A stretch of 60,919 bases of DNA. It comes from a virus. The position numbers and the translations under genes were made by a program. The notes beneath the pieces were generated by a model that saw only the letters and a program-made list of their open reading frames with translations, did not search any database and had not been told where the DNA came from. Positions 19,279 to 28,517 of this stretch are shown here, piece after piece (the first letter of the stretch is position 1; the number at the start of each line of letters is the position of its first letter). The stretch spans positions 17,946-78,864 of IMG/VR virus record IMGVR_UViG_3300030104_006626; one strand, written 5' to 3'.

Positions 19279-19455
19279 ATGGCAGATATAAAAACATTGA
19301 CACAAGAATTAGATGATGGTACTCATAATACTGAAAAGTCGTATATAGCAAATGATGAGCTACCAGAAACATTAACAATAAAACTACTAAAAGAAAAGAT
19401 TGACGAATTGGTAGCTGAAGTAAATAATATAAAGAGTGCACTGTCAGGTGATTAA
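19279..19455 (+). CDS. Small coiled-coil protein (58 aa)
   Basis: Starts ATG 19279 (MADIKTLTQELDDGTHNTEK) four bases after the fibre C stop and ends TAA 19455, giving 58 residues. The first half is polar; residues 30-54 form an amphipathic helix (LTIKLLKEKIDELVAEVNN) with heptad-like Leu/Ile/Val spacing, suggesting a small oligomeric coil. The start resembles that of fibre B (MADIKK). It overlaps the kinase gene by eight bases. Possibly a fibre-associated or assembly protein; function unknown. Confidence 0.6.
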   Translation: MADIKTLTQELDDGTHNTEKSYIANDELPETLTIKLLKEKIDELVAEVNNIKSALSGD

Positions 19456-20149
19456 ATTATTCGACATACTAAGTGAAGGGGTATATGACCCAGGTATATT
19501 CAAAGCAATATTCACTGCAGGTGGTCCTGGTAGTGGTAAGTCTTATGCTGCATCGACACTATTCGGTATGCCAGAAAAAATGCCTCACGTTTCTGCAGAT
19601 GGATTAAAATCTGTAAACAGCGACAAGTATTTTGAAACATACTTACAGATGTCTGGGATATCTCAAGATATTGCAAAGATGACTCCTGCTCAATACGAAA
19701 AAGCTATGGAGTTAAGAAATAAAAGTAAAAAAGCTAGAGACGCTGCGTTAAAAAATTACATAAATGGTAGACTAGGTTTGTTAATAGATGGTACAGGAAA
19801 AGATTATGCAAAAATAGCAAAACAGAAAAAAAGACTACAGGAAGTAGGATACGATTGTTTTATGGTTTTTGTCAATACTGATTTAGATGTTGCACTTAAA
19901 AGAAATCATGATAGAGAAAGGAAGCTCCCGACCGAATTGGTACAGAAATCTTGGAAAGCTGTACAAAATAATTTAGGTAAGTTTCAAGGATTGTTTGGAA
20001 GCAGTAACATGCTTGTTGTAGACAACAGTGAATATAAGGAGTTTGATAAGATTATTAAGAATGGTGCAAGAGAGTTTGTAAAAAGACCTATACAAAATCA
20101 TATAGCTAAAAAGTGGATTAAAAAAGAATTGGAGCTAAGAAAAAAATGA
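19448..20149 (+). CDS. P-loop kinase (zeta toxin / polynucleotide-kinase-like)
   Basis: A 233-residue P-loop phosphotransferase if read from GTG 19448 (MIKLFDILSEG); a GTG at 19436 is possible but less likely. Walker A is AGGPGSGKS near residues 25-33. LIDGTGKDY (about 117-125) gives the second conserved acidic site, and LKRNHDRERKLP (about 153-164) looks like the Arg-rich lid of AAA_33/zeta-type kinases. Substrate unknown: RNA or DNA ends, or a nucleotide cofactor, are the usual options. It overlaps both neighbours, including the nucleotidyltransferase-ligase gene by four bases, so a joint pathway is likely. Confidence 0.75.
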   Translation: MIKLFDILSEGVYDPGIFKAIFTAGGPGSGKSYAASTLFGMPEKMPHVSADGLKSVNSDKYFETYLQMSGISQDIAKMTPAQYEKAMELRNKSKKARDAALKNYINGRLGLLIDGTGKDYAKIAKQKKRLQEVGYDCFMVFVNTDLDVALKRNHDRERKLPTELVQKSWKAVQNNLGKFQGLFGSSNMLVVDNSEYKEFDKIIKNGAREFVKRPIQNHIAKKWIKKELELRKK

Positions 20150-22425
20150 GTTTAGGTAAGTGGCTAGCTAATCAAATTGTAGAAGAAGATTCTAATATAA
20201 AAGTTGTCGTGGCAATATATCCAGGTCGTTTTCAACCTATGGGTAAACATCATGCAAAAACATTTAATTGGTTGAACAGTCAAGGGTTTGACGCAACTTA
20301 TGTCGCAACGAGTGGTAAAGTTGATTTACCAAAATCTCCATTCAATTTTAACGAAAAAAAGAAAATAATAAACTCACACGGTATATCTAAAGTCGTACAG
20401 GTAAAAAATCCATATCAGTCTGTAGAGATTCTAAAGAAATACGACCCTGAAACAACAGCAGTAGTGTTTATGGTTGGTAAAAAAGACGCACAAAGGTTAG
20501 GTGGTAAATTTTTCCGTCCGTGGAAAGGTAAAGCTGAAGTTGGATATAAAGAAGGCGCATATACAATTATAGCTCCACACGTAAGTCTTAAAGTCAGTGG
20601 ATACGGAGAGATGAGCGGTACAACAATAAGAACTGCTCTTGGTGATAAATCACTAGATAAAAAAGAAAAACTAAAATTATTCAAAGGTATTTTTGGTCAT
20701 ACAAAAAATTATAAACTAATAGTAAATAAACTTGAAAAGTTAAGCGAAATAATGGAAGGCTTTTGTTATTATTTCGATATACCAAAATTGTTAAAAGAAA
20801 ATTCAACAGCTGCAGGTGACAATATAGATGATGGCCCTAGAGGTTATTGGGGAAATCAGAAGTCTTGGAAAAAGTTTGGTAAAAATATAGAAAAATATAT
20901 AAATCCTGGTATGGAAGTATTAAACTATCTTACAGGAGCTGAAGAGTTTTTTCAACATGATACTGCTTTCAAAAAAGATATGAGCGGAGGACCTACAGCT
21001 GCTGTATCGTATTTTCCTGTTGGCAAGCCTGGAACTATTGGTGGTACAAATTATCTTTCTGATAAAAAAGGTAGAGTTGCTTATGATAGATGGGCCAAGT
21101 GGTCTAAGTATATTGCAACAAGAGTTGGATATGAATTTGTAAATTATCTAGGAGCAGAAATATCTTCAGTATCAAATACAAAAGAACCAATAAGTCAAAA
21201 AGATGGTACACTAGTCAAGGAAGGTCTTTTATTGGAAGGAGGAGCTTATGGTCATATGTCACACCCATTCGATGATAGAGGCTTGACATTTGGAGATTTT
21301 AGACAGATAATAGATATAGCATTACAAGGAAAATTAGATATTGACGAAAAGGCAACTGAAAAGACCGATGGCCAAAATTTATTTATTACTTGGAAAGGTG
21401 GATTAAAAGCTGCAAGAAATACAGGTGATATTAAAAGAGGTGGTGTAGATTCTAAAGCAATAGCAAAAAAGTTTGCAGGAAGAGGTAATATAGAAAAAGC
21501 ATTTAACTATGCGATGAATGATTTATCAAAAGCTATAAAATCTCTAAACGACAAGCAGCGTAAAAAGATTTTTGATGATGGTAACAATTGGGTGAATATG
21601 GAGATAATGTACCCTGCATCTTCTAACGTTGTTAATTACGATGCTCCAAATTTACAATTTCATAATGTCTTACAATATAAAGATGGAACTCCAATTGGAG
21701 CAATAGCAGACGGTGGTAGAATACTAGCAGGTATGATAAAACAAGTTGATGCAAATGTACAGAAAAACTTTTCTATTATAGGACCTCAATTCTTAAAGGT
21801 AAATCCTCACCAGGATTATTCTGCTAAAAAACCTTATTTCTTAGGCAAGCTTAATAAACTTATGAAAAAATTTAACATGTCAGATTCAAATACATTTGGT
21901 GAATATCATCAAGCGTGGTGGAGTGATTATGTAGATAAAAAACTAAAAGGTGTAGATAATAAAACAAAAATGGGACTTGTTAAACGTTGGGCATTTTTTG
22001 ACAAATCGTTTAGATTGAATAAAAAAACAATAGCAGACGAAAAAACACTTGCAATTGCAATCGACATAGATAAAATGAAACATGTGGACCAAGTAAAAAA
22101 GAATATGCTTCCATTTGAAAAATTATTCTTCGAACTAGGCGCTGAGGTACTTAAAAACGCTGAAGGCTTCCTTGCAGCAAATCCAGATAAGGCTGTACAA
22201 AATATAAGAAAGCAGATAAAAAATGCAGTGTCAGTTGTAAAAAAAGGAGGCGACATCAAAAAAATAAACAGACTGTCTCAACAACTTAATAAATTAAATT
22301 CGATTGGCGGCATGAAATCTATAGTACCAAGTGAAGGTTTGGTATTTGTATATAAAGGAAAGACATATAAATTAACAGGAGCGTTTGCTCCAATAAATCA
22401 AATTACAGGAATGATATATTTTTAG
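20146..22425 (+). CDS. Nucleotidyltransferase fused to polynucleotide-ligase-like domain
   Basis: A 759-residue protein with at least three parts. Residues 18-165 are a HIGH-type nucleotidyltransferase (NMNAT/cytidylyltransferase class): YPGRFQPMGKHH (25-36) is the HxGH-like loop and MSGTTIRTAL (156-165) the ISGTxxR-like motif. Residues 225-350 are unassigned. Residues 365-759 look like a covalent nucleotidyltransferase/ligase core: motif I K406-T-D-G, motif III NWVNMEIMYP (481-490), motif IV EGLVF (730-734) and motif V YKLTG (741-745). It may activate a cofactor and seal nucleic-acid ends, or transfer AMP or CMP; the substrate is unknown. It overlaps the P-loop kinase gene by four bases. Confidence 0.78.
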   Translation: MSLGKWLANQIVEEDSNIKVVVAIYPGRFQPMGKHHAKTFNWLNSQGFDATYVATSGKVDLPKSPFNFNEKKKIINSHGISKVVQVKNPYQSVEILKKYDPETTAVVFMVGKKDAQRLGGKFFRPWKGKAEVGYKEGAYTIIAPHVSLKVSGYGEMSGTTIRTALGDKSLDKKEKLKLFKGIFGHTKNYKLIVNKLEKLSEIMEGFCYYFDIPKLLKENSTAAGDNIDDGPRGYWGNQKSWKKFGKNIEKYINPGMEVLNYLTGAEEFFQHDTAFKKDMSGGPTAAVSYFPVGKPGTIGGTNYLSDKKGRVAYDRWAKWSKYIATRVGYEFVNYLGAEISSVSNTKEPISQKDGTLVKEGLLLEGGAYGHMSHPFDDRGLTFGDFRQIIDIALQGKLDIDEKATEKTDGQNLFITWKGGLKAARNTGDIKRGGVDSKAIAKKFAGRGNIEKAFNYAMNDLSKAIKSLNDKQRKKIFDDGNNWVNMEIMYPASSNVVNYDAPNLQFHNVLQYKDGTPIGAIADGGRILAGMIKQVDANVQKNFSIIGPQFLKVNPHQDYSAKKPYFLGKLNKLMKKFNMSDSNTFGEYHQAWWSDYVDKKLKGVDNKTKMGLVKRWAFFDKSFRLNKKTIADEKTLAIAIDIDKMKHVDQVKKNMLPFEKLFFELGAEVLKNAEGFLAANPDKAVQNIRKQIKNAVSVVKKGGDIKKINRLSQQLNKLNSIGGMKSIVPSEGLVFVYKGKTYKLTGAFAPINQITGMIYF

Positions 22426-22433
22426 AAAAGGTT

Positions 22434-23024
22434 ATGAAAAATAGAATTACAAAAGATAAAGTACAGAGAATGAGAAATCTGGTAACAGGTGACTATGGAG
22501 CAAGTACTAAAAAACAATCAGGTTATAGAAAGTATACTAAAAAAAGAAAAGAAGGCGATGTTTGGGAAGAGAATGGTAAAAGGTGGACCATTAAAAATGG
22601 TATTAAACAAAATTTTACAAAATTAAAAAAGGCAAGAAAAATAGGTTCAATTCCTATGAAGTGTCCTAAATGTGAAGGGGCTATGAATAATAATATGCAT
22701 AGAAGTATGTATAAATATTATGGCCATTGTTTTGGCTGTCAAACTAAACTAGAAGTTGAAATGAAAAATAATGGTACATACAATCAATGGTTAATAGATA
22801 ACGCAAAGAAAAATTTTGAAAAATGGAAAGAGGAGCAAGTAATAGCATTTGAAAAATGGTTTTCAGAATTAGATTCTCAAAAGAATATTACAGAATCAGG
22901 TTTGATAGAAGACTGGGAAGGCCTAGATTCAAAAGCAAAAGATTTAATTATTAAAAATTTCAATGAACATATAGAAAAAGAAGAAAAGAAAATGTACGAT
23001 TTAATAGAGGAGCAAAACAAATGA
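22434..23024 (+). CDS. Zinc-ribbon protein of unknown function
   Basis: A 196-residue basic protein. Residues 1-75 are Lys/Arg-rich and include GDVWEENGKRWTIKNGIKQN. Residues 77-103 hold a zinc ribbon, CPKC...CFGC, with intervening His. Residues 120-196 are a Trp- and Glu-rich helical tail (NFEKWKEEQVIAFEKWF). This architecture is common, though uncharacterised, in large marine myoviruses. A nucleic-acid-binding role is plausible but unproven. It starts eight bases after the ligase fusion and its stop overlaps the next ATG. Confidence 0.65.
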   Translation: MKNRITKDKVQRMRNLVTGDYGASTKKQSGYRKYTKKRKEGDVWEENGKRWTIKNGIKQNFTKLKKARKIGSIPMKCPKCEGAMNNNMHRSMYKYYGHCFGCQTKLEVEMKNNGTYNQWLIDNAKKNFEKWKEEQVIAFEKWFSELDSQKNITESGLIEDWEGLDSKAKDLIIKNFNEHIEKEEKKMYDLIEEQNK

Positions 23025-23317
23025 AAAAGTTATGGAAAGTTTTATTAGGAATAGGCGCTATACTTGGTGCGATATTTGCAATGTCTGCAGGAGCAGGTAG
23101 TAAAAAACAATTTAAGAAAGACTTAAAAGATAATAAAGATAAGCTAAAAGAAAATAAGTCAAAAAAAGAAAAGATAGAAAAAGAAAAGAAGACAGTCAAA
23201 AAGAAAATAAAAAAGACTGATGAAAAAATTAAAAAAACAAAAGCAAAAGTAAAATCTACAAAGTCAGCTAAAAAAACAATTTCTGATTTTGAAAAGAAAT
23301 ATAGGAGTAAAAAATAA
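23021..23317 (+). CDS. Small membrane-anchored Lys-rich coiled-coil protein
   Basis: A 98-residue protein with one N-terminal hydrophobic segment (residues 6-26, WKVLLGIGAILGAIFAMSAG) followed by a very basic, Lys-rich coiled coil to the C-terminus. About 40% of the tail is Lys. The layout fits an inner-membrane anchor with a long helix on one side, as in inner-membrane spanins or tape-like envelope proteins. GAGGAG precedes the ATG. It overlaps the preceding stop and the following ATG, so it is expressed with the lipoprotein gene. Confidence 0.55.
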   Translation: MKKLWKVLLGIGAILGAIFAMSAGAGSKKQFKKDLKDNKDKLKENKSKKEKIEKEKKTVKKKIKKTDEKIKKTKAKVKSTKSAKKTISDFEKKYRSKK

Positions 23318-23709
23318 TGAAGAAATTATTATATATATTGATTATATTTTTAATATCATGTGCTGCACCTAAAGAATGCTGTGGCCAAGATAAAATTGTT
23401 AAAATACCACAATCAGAATTAGACGCATTCTTTTTGGCAGTAGATACATTAACAGAACAAGATTCTATTAAGACAATCTACATATCTGACTTAGAAGTAC
23501 AACTATCAAATTATCATTTTCTTAATCAGAAAAACGAGTCTTTGTTGCTAAATCAAAAAGACGAAATTGTTTTACTTAACAATCAAATAAAATTATATGA
23601 AGACAGATTAAAGATAACAGATGCGTGGTATAATAAAAGATGGTTTGGTGTTGTAGTAGGTGTCGTAGGTACATCAACAGCAATATATTTAGCTGGTCAA
23701 ATCCAATAA
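23317..23709 (+). CDS. Lipoprotein with C-terminal membrane segment (candidate u-spanin)
   Basis: A 130-residue protein. The signal peptide MKKLLYILIIFLISC ends in lipobox L-I-S-C15, so the mature protein should be a lipid-anchored lipoprotein beginning CAAPKECC. A coiled-coil-type middle (residues 45-100) is followed by a C-terminal hydrophobic segment WFGVVVGVVGTSTAIYLAG (109-127). A lipid anchor at one end and a transmembrane helix at the other is the hallmark of unimolecular spanins, which join outer and inner membranes at lysis; phage T1 gp11 has about this length. AGGAG precedes the ATG. It could also be another envelope protein. Confidence 0.6.
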   Translation: MKKLLYILIIFLISCAAPKECCGQDKIVKIPQSELDAFFLAVDTLTEQDSIKTIYISDLEVQLSNYHFLNQKNESLLLNQKDEIVLLNNQIKLYEDRLKITDAWYNKRWFGVVVGVVGTSTAIYLAGQIQ

Positions 23710-23719
23710 AAACTAAAAA

Positions 23720-23739
23720 CATATATATTTATATATACA
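23720..23739 (+). promoter_or_regulatory. Late-type promoter-like motif before terminase
   Basis: CATATATATTTATATATACA, ending four bases before the ATG at 23744. It marks the start of the head module; the only Shine-Dalgarno-like trace is AGG at the end of the motif. Confidence 0.45.
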
Positions 23740-23743
23740 GGTT

Positions 23744-25318
23744 ATGGCAAAGAAAACAATCAAAGAAGCTTTAATAAAAGAGTATATGAGGTGTTCAAAA
23801 GACCCCGTATACTTTATGCGTAAGTATTGTTATATACAACATCCAATGAAAGGTAAGATAAAATTTGACCTTTATCCTTTTCAAGAAGATTCTTTAGTAC
23901 AATTAAAAGAAAATAGATTTAATATAATTCTTAAATCTAGGCAGATGGGTATATCTACATTAACAGCTGGATTGACAGTTTGGAGTATGGTATTTAACGA
24001 GGATTATAACGTATTGGTTATTGCGATAAAACAAGATACAGCTAAAAATCTTATTACTAAAATTAGAGTTATGCATGAAATGCTACCGTCTTGGTTACGA
24101 GTAGGTTCTGAAGAAGACAATAGACTTTCACTAAGACTTAAAAATGGCTCGCAAGTAAAAGCTGTGTCATCTTCACCAGACGCTGCAAGGTCTGAAGCAC
24201 TATCACTTTTGGTTATTGATGAAGCTGCATTTATTGATAAGATTGATGAGATATGGACCTCTGCTCAACAAACACTAGCAACTGGTGGTAGAGCGGTACT
24301 TCTATCTACACCAAATGGTACTGGTAATTTATTTCATAGAGTATGGCAGGATGCAGATAGAGGCGATGGTAATTTTAATCCTATAAGACTACATTGGACA
24401 TTACATCCAGAACGAGACCAAGATTGGAGAAATCTACAAACAGAATTGCTAGGTGAAAAGATGGCGGCTCAAGAATGTGATTGTGACTTTATATCTTCTG
24501 GTAATACCGTAGTTGCTGGTGAGCTACTTCAATGGTATCAAGATAATATGTGTGAAGACCCTATAGAAAAAAGAGGTCAAAATGATGAGATGTGGATTTG
24601 GAAATATCCAGATTATACAAAGGCATATATGGTAGTGGCCGATGTTGCTAGAGGTGACTCGTCTGACTACTCTGCATTCCACGTAATTGAGATAGAAACT
24701 ATGGAACAAGTTGCAGAATTCAAATCTCAAATTCCTACAAAAGATTTTGGTAATATGTTAGTAAATATTGCCACAGAATATAATGAAGCTCTACTTGTTG
24801 TAGAGAATGCAAACATAGGTTGGGCCGCAATACAACCTGCAGTTGATAGAGGTTATAGAAATCTTTATTATACTTTTAAGCATGAAGGAGTTCATGATGC
24901 GGCAACACAATTAAGTAAAGGTTATGACCTTAAAAATAGGGAAAACATGACCCCAGGTTTTACAACGTCGTCAAGGACTCGACCTCTTTTGATATCGAAA
25001 CTTGATATTTATTTTAGAGAAAAGGCGTGTATCGTTAAGTCAAAAAGACTAATCGATGAGCTCTTTGTTTTTATATGGAATGGACATAAGGCAGAGGCTC
25101 AAAGAGGATACAATGATGATTTAACGATGGCATTTTCTATTGGAATGTACGTTAGAGATAACGCTCTTCGTCTTCATAGCGAAGGTTTGGCTATGAACAA
25201 GAATGCTATCAATAATATAGTTAATACAAAAGGTGCCTACAAAGGAAATACAAATTCAGAAAACCCTTGGAAGCAGCAAATAGGTAACGACAACGAAGAC
25301 TTAACCTGGCTATTATAA
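23744..25318 (+). CDS. 17: Large terminase subunit (DNA-packaging motor ATPase/nuclease)
   Basis: A 524-residue packaging motor. ATPase: Walker A SRQMGIST (65-72), Walker B LLVIDEAAF (155-163) and coupling motif STPNG (188-192). RNase H-like nuclease: D300 in VVADVARGD, E354 in VVENAN and D458/D459 in YNDDLTMAFS. It docks on the portal at the prohead vertex, pumps DNA in and cuts it at headful completion. It is shorter than T4 gp17 (610), mostly at the N-terminus. The portal gene follows after 14 bases with its own AAGGAG site. No small terminase is recognisable in this window. Confidence 0.95.
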   Translation: MAKKTIKEALIKEYMRCSKDPVYFMRKYCYIQHPMKGKIKFDLYPFQEDSLVQLKENRFNIILKSRQMGISTLTAGLTVWSMVFNEDYNVLVIAIKQDTAKNLITKIRVMHEMLPSWLRVGSEEDNRLSLRLKNGSQVKAVSSSPDAARSEALSLLVIDEAAFIDKIDEIWTSAQQTLATGGRAVLLSTPNGTGNLFHRVWQDADRGDGNFNPIRLHWTLHPERDQDWRNLQTELLGEKMAAQECDCDFISSGNTVVAGELLQWYQDNMCEDPIEKRGQNDEMWIWKYPDYTKAYMVVADVARGDSSDYSAFHVIEIETMEQVAEFKSQIPTKDFGNMLVNIATEYNEALLVVENANIGWAAIQPAVDRGYRNLYYTFKHEGVHDAATQLSKGYDLKNRENMTPGFTTSSRTRPLLISKLDIYFREKACIVKSKRLIDELFVFIWNGHKAEAQRGYNDDLTMAFSIGMYVRDNALRLHSEGLAMNKNAINNIVNTKGAYKGNTNSENPWKQQIGNDNEDLTWLL

Positions 25319-25332
25319 AGGAGCAGAAATAG

Positions 25333-27195
25333 ATGGCAGACAAAACATTTTTTGGAAGATTAAAAACTTTATTTTCAACAGGTACAATAGTAAGAAGAAC
25401 AGACAAAGGCCTAAGAGTTGCAGATTTAAGTAGAGTACAATCAAACACAAAACTAGAAACTAATAGACTTATAGATAGATTTAGTAAAATTTACCAAAGT
25501 CAAAATTACGGATATAATCAGCAGGCTAATTTTCACACAATGAGACTCCAGCTTTATACTGATTATGAGGTAATGGATGAGGATTCAATTATATCATCAG
25601 CACTTGATATTTATGCAGATGAATCTACTCTTAAAAATGAATACGGCAATGTACTTACAATAAAAACAGAGAACGATAAAGTACAAAAAGTATTAAACAA
25701 TTTATTTTATGATGTATTAAATATTGAATTTAATGCTTGGCCCTGGATTCGTAATATGTGCAAATATGGTGATTTGTATCTAAAACTAGATATAACAGAA
25801 AAAGTAGGTGTAACAAATTGTATTCCAATTTCAGCATATGAAATGTTTAGAGAAGAAGGTTTGGACCCAAAGAATCCAGATATGGTTAGGTTTACACATG
25901 ACCCAAGTATGGGAGGTCAAACTTCAAATTCTCCTAACTCAACAAAAACAATGTATGAAAATTATGAGGTAGGTCACTTTAGACTTCTTAACGATATGAA
26001 TTTTTTACCTTATGGTAAATCAATGGTTGAACCTGCAAGAAAAACATATAAGCAATTAACTCTTATGGAAGATGCTATGTTAATACATAGAATTATGAGA
26101 GCTCCAGAAAAAAGAATATACAAAATAGATATAGGAAACATACCTCCAAATGAGGTTGATACATATATGCAAAGAGTAATCAACCAAATGAAGAAGACTC
26201 CATATATCGATCCGAAAACAGGACAGTATAATCTTAAGTTCAATATGTCAAATATGCTTGAAGATGTATACCTTCCTGTAAGAGGTGGGAATTCAGGTAC
26301 AGAAATTGATACAATGCAAGGAATGGAGTTTGGTGGTATTGATGATGTCGAATATCTAAAGCATCGAATGTTTGCTGCATTAAAAATACCTAAAGCATTT
26401 TTAGGTTATGAAGAAGGAGTTGAAGGTAAAGCTACACTAGCTGCGCAAGATGTAAGATTTGCTAGAACAATAGAAAGAGTCCAAAGAATATTTATTTCAG
26501 AGTTAACAAAAATAGCTATGGTACATTTATATTCTCAAGGCTTTACAGAAGAAGAGCTTGTTGATTTTGATTTATCACTTACAAATTCTTCAACAATACA
26601 TGAACAAGAGAAAATAGAATTGTGGTCTCAAAAACTAGGCTTGATAGATTCTATAAAATCAGGTCGAGTAATTTCAGAAGAATGGGCATACAAAAATATA
26701 TTAGGTATGACAACTGAAGAGATGAGAGAGCAACAAAAAGGTGTACAGCAAGATAGAAAAAGAGAATTCTTACATAATGAACTTGAAGCTGGTAACAATC
26801 CTATTAAATCAAAGGTTGCTGTTTCAACTGACTGGGCATTACAACAAGGTTCTCAACCTCCAGCTGGTGAAGAAGGAGGATTTGAGCCTGACTTACCAGA
26901 TACTGATGATTTATGGGGTGAAGAAGAATTTGGCCTAGAAGAAAAAAATAAGCCAGGTCAAGGAAGACCTAAAGAAGGTCCAAAATATGGAACTCAAAAA
27001 TCTGCAAGAGGTAGAGATGCTATAGCTAAAGAAGAAAGAAAGCGAGATTCGAAATTAAAAAATAACAAAGGTAAAAGACAGTTTATGAAAAGAGAAGATA
27101 AAAGAGCAATGGCTGTCAATATTTTTGATGATATGAAAAAAATAAAAAAGTCGAAATTATTAAACGAGGAAAACATATTAGATAGCGATATTTAA
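25333..27195 (+). CDS. 20: Portal protein
   Basis: A 620-residue T4 gp20-type portal that would form the dodecameric ring at the prohead vertex. The N-terminal segment NYGYNQQANFHTMRLQLYTDY...DEDSIISSALDIYADEST is characteristic of this family, as is HRIMRAPEKRIYKIDIGN followed by a GGNSGTEIDTMQG loop and LKIPKAFLGYEE. The last 120 residues are a charged, Lys-rich extension (KNKPGQGRPKEGPKYG onward) beyond the usual portal core (T4: 524). An AAGGAG site precedes the ATG. Confidence 0.95.
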   Translation: MADKTFFGRLKTLFSTGTIVRRTDKGLRVADLSRVQSNTKLETNRLIDRFSKIYQSQNYGYNQQANFHTMRLQLYTDYEVMDEDSIISSALDIYADESTLKNEYGNVLTIKTENDKVQKVLNNLFYDVLNIEFNAWPWIRNMCKYGDLYLKLDITEKVGVTNCIPISAYEMFREEGLDPKNPDMVRFTHDPSMGGQTSNSPNSTKTMYENYEVGHFRLLNDMNFLPYGKSMVEPARKTYKQLTLMEDAMLIHRIMRAPEKRIYKIDIGNIPPNEVDTYMQRVINQMKKTPYIDPKTGQYNLKFNMSNMLEDVYLPVRGGNSGTEIDTMQGMEFGGIDDVEYLKHRMFAALKIPKAFLGYEEGVEGKATLAAQDVRFARTIERVQRIFISELTKIAMVHLYSQGFTEEELVDFDLSLTNSSTIHEQEKIELWSQKLGLIDSIKSGRVISEEWAYKNILGMTTEEMREQQKGVQQDRKREFLHNELEAGNNPIKSKVAVSTDWALQQGSQPPAGEEGGFEPDLPDTDDLWGEEEFGLEEKNKPGQGRPKEGPKYGTQKSARGRDAIAKEERKRDSKLKNNKGKRQFMKREDKRAMAVNIFDDMKKIKKSKLLNEENILDSDI

Positions 27196-27203
27196 TATAT
27201 TTT

Positions 27204-27220
27204 TTGATATTTATTATATA
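27204..27220 (+). promoter_or_regulatory. Late-type promoter-like motif
   Basis: TTGATATTTATTATATA, 32 bases before the TTG start at 27253. It could reinforce transcription of the prohead genes downstream of the portal gene. Confidence 0.45.
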
Positions 27221-27252
27221 ATAAGTATATAAAGATATATAGGGAAGAAAAA

Positions 27253-28095
27253 TTGGCCGTAAAACATTCAAAATATAAAAATACAGGTATCTTATTTGAA
27301 TTACTTGTACGCCAAGTGACAAGTGATACCATTAACGGTGTTAAAGTGTCCCCGGCAATAGGAATTATTAGAGAGTTTTTTAAGAAGAGTACCACTCTTA
27401 AAAAGGAACTTGGATTATATCAAACTCTACTTAATGAAAAGTTTAATACTGAAAACAAAGCAGAGCGTTTTATTGACGCTGTGTTGAAAGAAAGAAAAAA
27501 GCTTTCAGGTAATATATTAAAAAAGCAGAAATATAATTTAATAAAAGAAATAAAAAAGAATTATAATGTAGAAGAGTTTTTCAAATCTCAGGTAGCTAAC
27601 TATACTCAGAACGCTTCAATATACTGCTTGTTCGAAGGTGCAACTCCATCAAATCAAGTTAGATTTAGATATTCACTTATAGAAAGTATAACAAATAAAA
27701 AAGTTATTAAAAATAAAGTTGATGAAACATACGACATTTATTCAAAACAAGATAAAGAAGTGCGTATGTTATCATATAAAATACTTTTAGAAAAATTCAA
27801 CGAAAAGTATGGAACACTAGGTGCAAAACAAAAATCCCTATTGAAAGAATATATCAACAATATATCAAATACAGAAAAGCTTAAAGGATATATAAAGACT
27901 GAAATAAAAAATACTACATCTAAAATAGACAAAGCATCGTCTCATGTAAAAGATAAAGTTGTAAGAATAAAGCTTAATGAAGTTAGCTCTCAATTAAAAC
28001 TTGTTAACAATGAAAGCAAGATTAAAGACAAGCATATTATATCTGTTTTACGAGCTTATGATTTATCTAAGGAGTTAGCAAATGTCATTAAATAA
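27253..28095 (+). CDS. Head-module protein of unknown function
   Basis: A 280-residue, Lys-rich, mostly helical protein starting at TTG 27253 (MAVKHSKYKNTGILFELLVR) with AGGGAAG upstream. It has no membrane segment. The TGILFELLVRQVTSDTINGV opening and later charged helices (residues 80-160 and 200-280) suggest a DNA-associated or capsid-interior protein. Its place between portal and prohead protease implies a part in prohead assembly. It overlaps the next gene by 14 bases. Confidence 0.65.
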   Translation: MAVKHSKYKNTGILFELLVRQVTSDTINGVKVSPAIGIIREFFKKSTTLKKELGLYQTLLNEKFNTENKAERFIDAVLKERKKLSGNILKKQKYNLIKEIKKNYNVEEFFKSQVANYTQNASIYCLFEGATPSNQVRFRYSLIESITNKKVIKNKVDETYDIYSKQDKEVRMLSYKILLEKFNEKYGTLGAKQKSLLKEYINNISNTEKLKGYIKTEIKNTTSKIDKASSHVKDKVVRIKLNEVSSQLKLVNNESKIKDKHIISVLRAYDLSKELANVIK

Positions 28096-28516
28096 AAAAT
28101 TAGATAATATGTTCAATAAGGATTTTAAGAAAATCGAAGAAGAAGATATAGAAGAATTAAACGTTACTGGTGGCGGCGAAGTATATAATACACCTAAAGC
28201 ATTTAAGAAGAAAAAGAAAAAGAAGGACATGGAAGAATCTACATTTGTAAAGATGTCCAGAATTATGAATCTAAGTGAAATAAATTATAAGCAATATAAA
28301 AACGATGATTCATTAAACTCTAAGCAGAAAGTAAATAAAGCTATAAGAGAAGTAAATAGCAAGTTGTTCAAAATAGAAAGAATAATAAATCAAAACATAA
28401 AGCTTAAAACAGAAGATGGTATTGACGAAACAAAATATTGGAAGTCTACAAGACAAAACTTATCAAAAATTTCTGAGAAAATGGAAAGGCTTTCTGAAAA
28501 ATTGAGGAGATTCTAA
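28082..28516 (+). CDS. Small head-module protein of unknown function
   Basis: A 144-residue charged protein. Residues 28-50 contain VTGGGEVYNTPKAF followed by a run of seven Lys; the C-terminal half is helical (KVNKAIREVNSKLFKIERII). The TGGGE-Y-TPKAF element looks like a conserved motif of uncharacterised proteins between portal and protease in marine T4-like phages. It is coupled to the preceding gene by overlap and ends one base before the protease ATG. Function unknown; a scaffold partner is possible. Confidence 0.6.
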   Translation: MSLNKKLDNMFNKDFKKIEEEDIEELNVTGGGEVYNTPKAFKKKKKKKDMEESTFVKMSRIMNLSEINYKQYKNDDSLNSKQKVNKAIREVNSKLFKIERIINQNIKLKTEDGIDETKYWKSTRQNLSKISEKMERLSEKLRRF

Positions 28517-28517
28517 T

